From Actinomycetota bacterium (GTDB lineage Bacteria > Actinomycetota > Acidimicrobiia > Acidimicrobiales > Iamiaceae), in contig JADGOP010000163.1 in assembly GCA_017882935.1 (NCBI GenBank), positions 1 through 5,944 of the forward strand: a stretch of 5,944 nucleotides of DNA, given 5' to 3'. Position numbers and translations under genes: made by a program. The notes under the pieces are model-generated. The model did no database searches and was not told the origin of the DNA. It worked only from the letters and a program-made list of their open reading frames with translations. Positions 5,691-5,944 of this stretch are shown here, one piece after another (the first letter of the stretch is position 1; each line of letters begins with the position of its first letter).

Positions 5691-5944
5691 ATGGCGAGCC
5701 GAGACCTCCGCGTGGCCACGTTCAACATCCGCCACGGCCGCGTCGGCGAGCGCTGGCCCTGCCTCCCCTGGCGCCTGCGCGCCGGGGTCGCCCTCTGCGA
5801 CGCCGACATCGTGGGGCTGCAGGAGGTCGACCACCACGTCGGCCGGTCGTGGCGCCTCGACCAGACCGCACTCGCCGCCCGTGCCGTCGGCGCGACCGCC
5901 CGGGTGTTCGGCGCCGCCCGCCCCTTCGGTCCCGGCGGCCAGTA
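5691..5944 (+). CDS. Endonuclease/exonuclease/phosphatase (EEP) domain protein, C-terminus cut by window end
   Basis: 84 full codons are visible. LRVATFNIRHG at 6-16 is the first strand and the Asn motif (Asn12) of the EEP fold, and ADIVGLQEVD at 38-47 carries the conserved Glu45 that binds the divalent metal. PGGQ at 81-84, followed by TA, matches the start of the family's GGxYGNA element. EEP proteins are metal-dependent phosphodiesterases acting on nucleic acids, phospholipids or inositol phosphates; the missing remainder is needed to choose among them. No signal peptide is seen, so a cytoplasmic location is likely. The start ATG 5691 sits just before the first core strand. AGGAG (5684-5688) is only 2 nt from the ATG, too close for an efficient Shine-Dalgarno. 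A weak TAGTCA (5679-5684) lies 6 nt upstream and may be the -10 of a leaderless message. The gene is divergent from the glycosyltransferase, with only about 75 nt between the starts. Confidence 0.88.
   Translation, partial: MASRDLRVATFNIRHGRVGERWPCLPWRLRAGVALCDADIVGLQEVDHHVGRSWRLDQTALAARAVGATARVFGAARPFGPGGQ

Overview
This 5.9 kb window comes from a very GC-rich (roughly 70%) genome. The gene content, the GC-ending codons and the promoter style suggest an actinobacterium, possibly class Acidimicrobiia; that placement is inference. Six protein genes are visible, two of them cut by the window ends. I see no tRNA, rRNA, CRISPR array, transposase or phage gene.

Layout: (1) 1-1160, minus: acyl-CoA dehydrogenase, cut at its C-terminus. 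(2) 1161-1297: divergent intergenic region with a perfect CTTGAC-N6-GTCAAG palindrome just upstream of the dehydrogenase start. (3) 1298-2461, plus: stand-alone FrhB/FpoF-like iron-sulfur flavoprotein (coenzyme F420 hydrogenase/dehydrogenase beta family). (4) 2463-2490: GC-rich hairpin between convergent genes. (5) 2498-3010, minus: small Cys-containing lipoprotein with a Thr-rich tail. (6) 3011-3307: about 300 bp without a gene, holding a very strong hairpin (3079-3109), a low-GC island (about 43% GC over 3171-3240) and further palindromes. (7) 3308-4033, minus: family 5 uracil-DNA glycosylase (UdgB), overlapped by 4 nt (GTGA) with (8) 4030-5613, minus: a polytopic ArnT/PMT-type (GT-C) glycosyltransferase. 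(9) 5614-5690: divergent promoter region. (10) 5691-5944, plus: start of an endonuclease/exonuclease/phosphatase (EEP) domain protein, cut by the window end.

The genes do not form one pathway. The dehydrogenase (acyl-CoA or steroid-type oxidation) and the F420-type oxidoreductase are divergent neighbours, so a shared redox role is possible but unproven. The glycosyltransferase and UdgB form a translationally coupled pair although envelope glycosylation and DNA repair are unrelated jobs. A recurring feature is a TANNNT hexamer 6-7 nt before the start codon, usually without a well-placed Shine-Dalgarno, which suggests mostly leaderless mRNAs. I found no clearly new multi-gene system. The least explained pieces are the 3079-3300 intergenic structure, the palindromic operator at 1170-1187 and the orphan F420-type protein.
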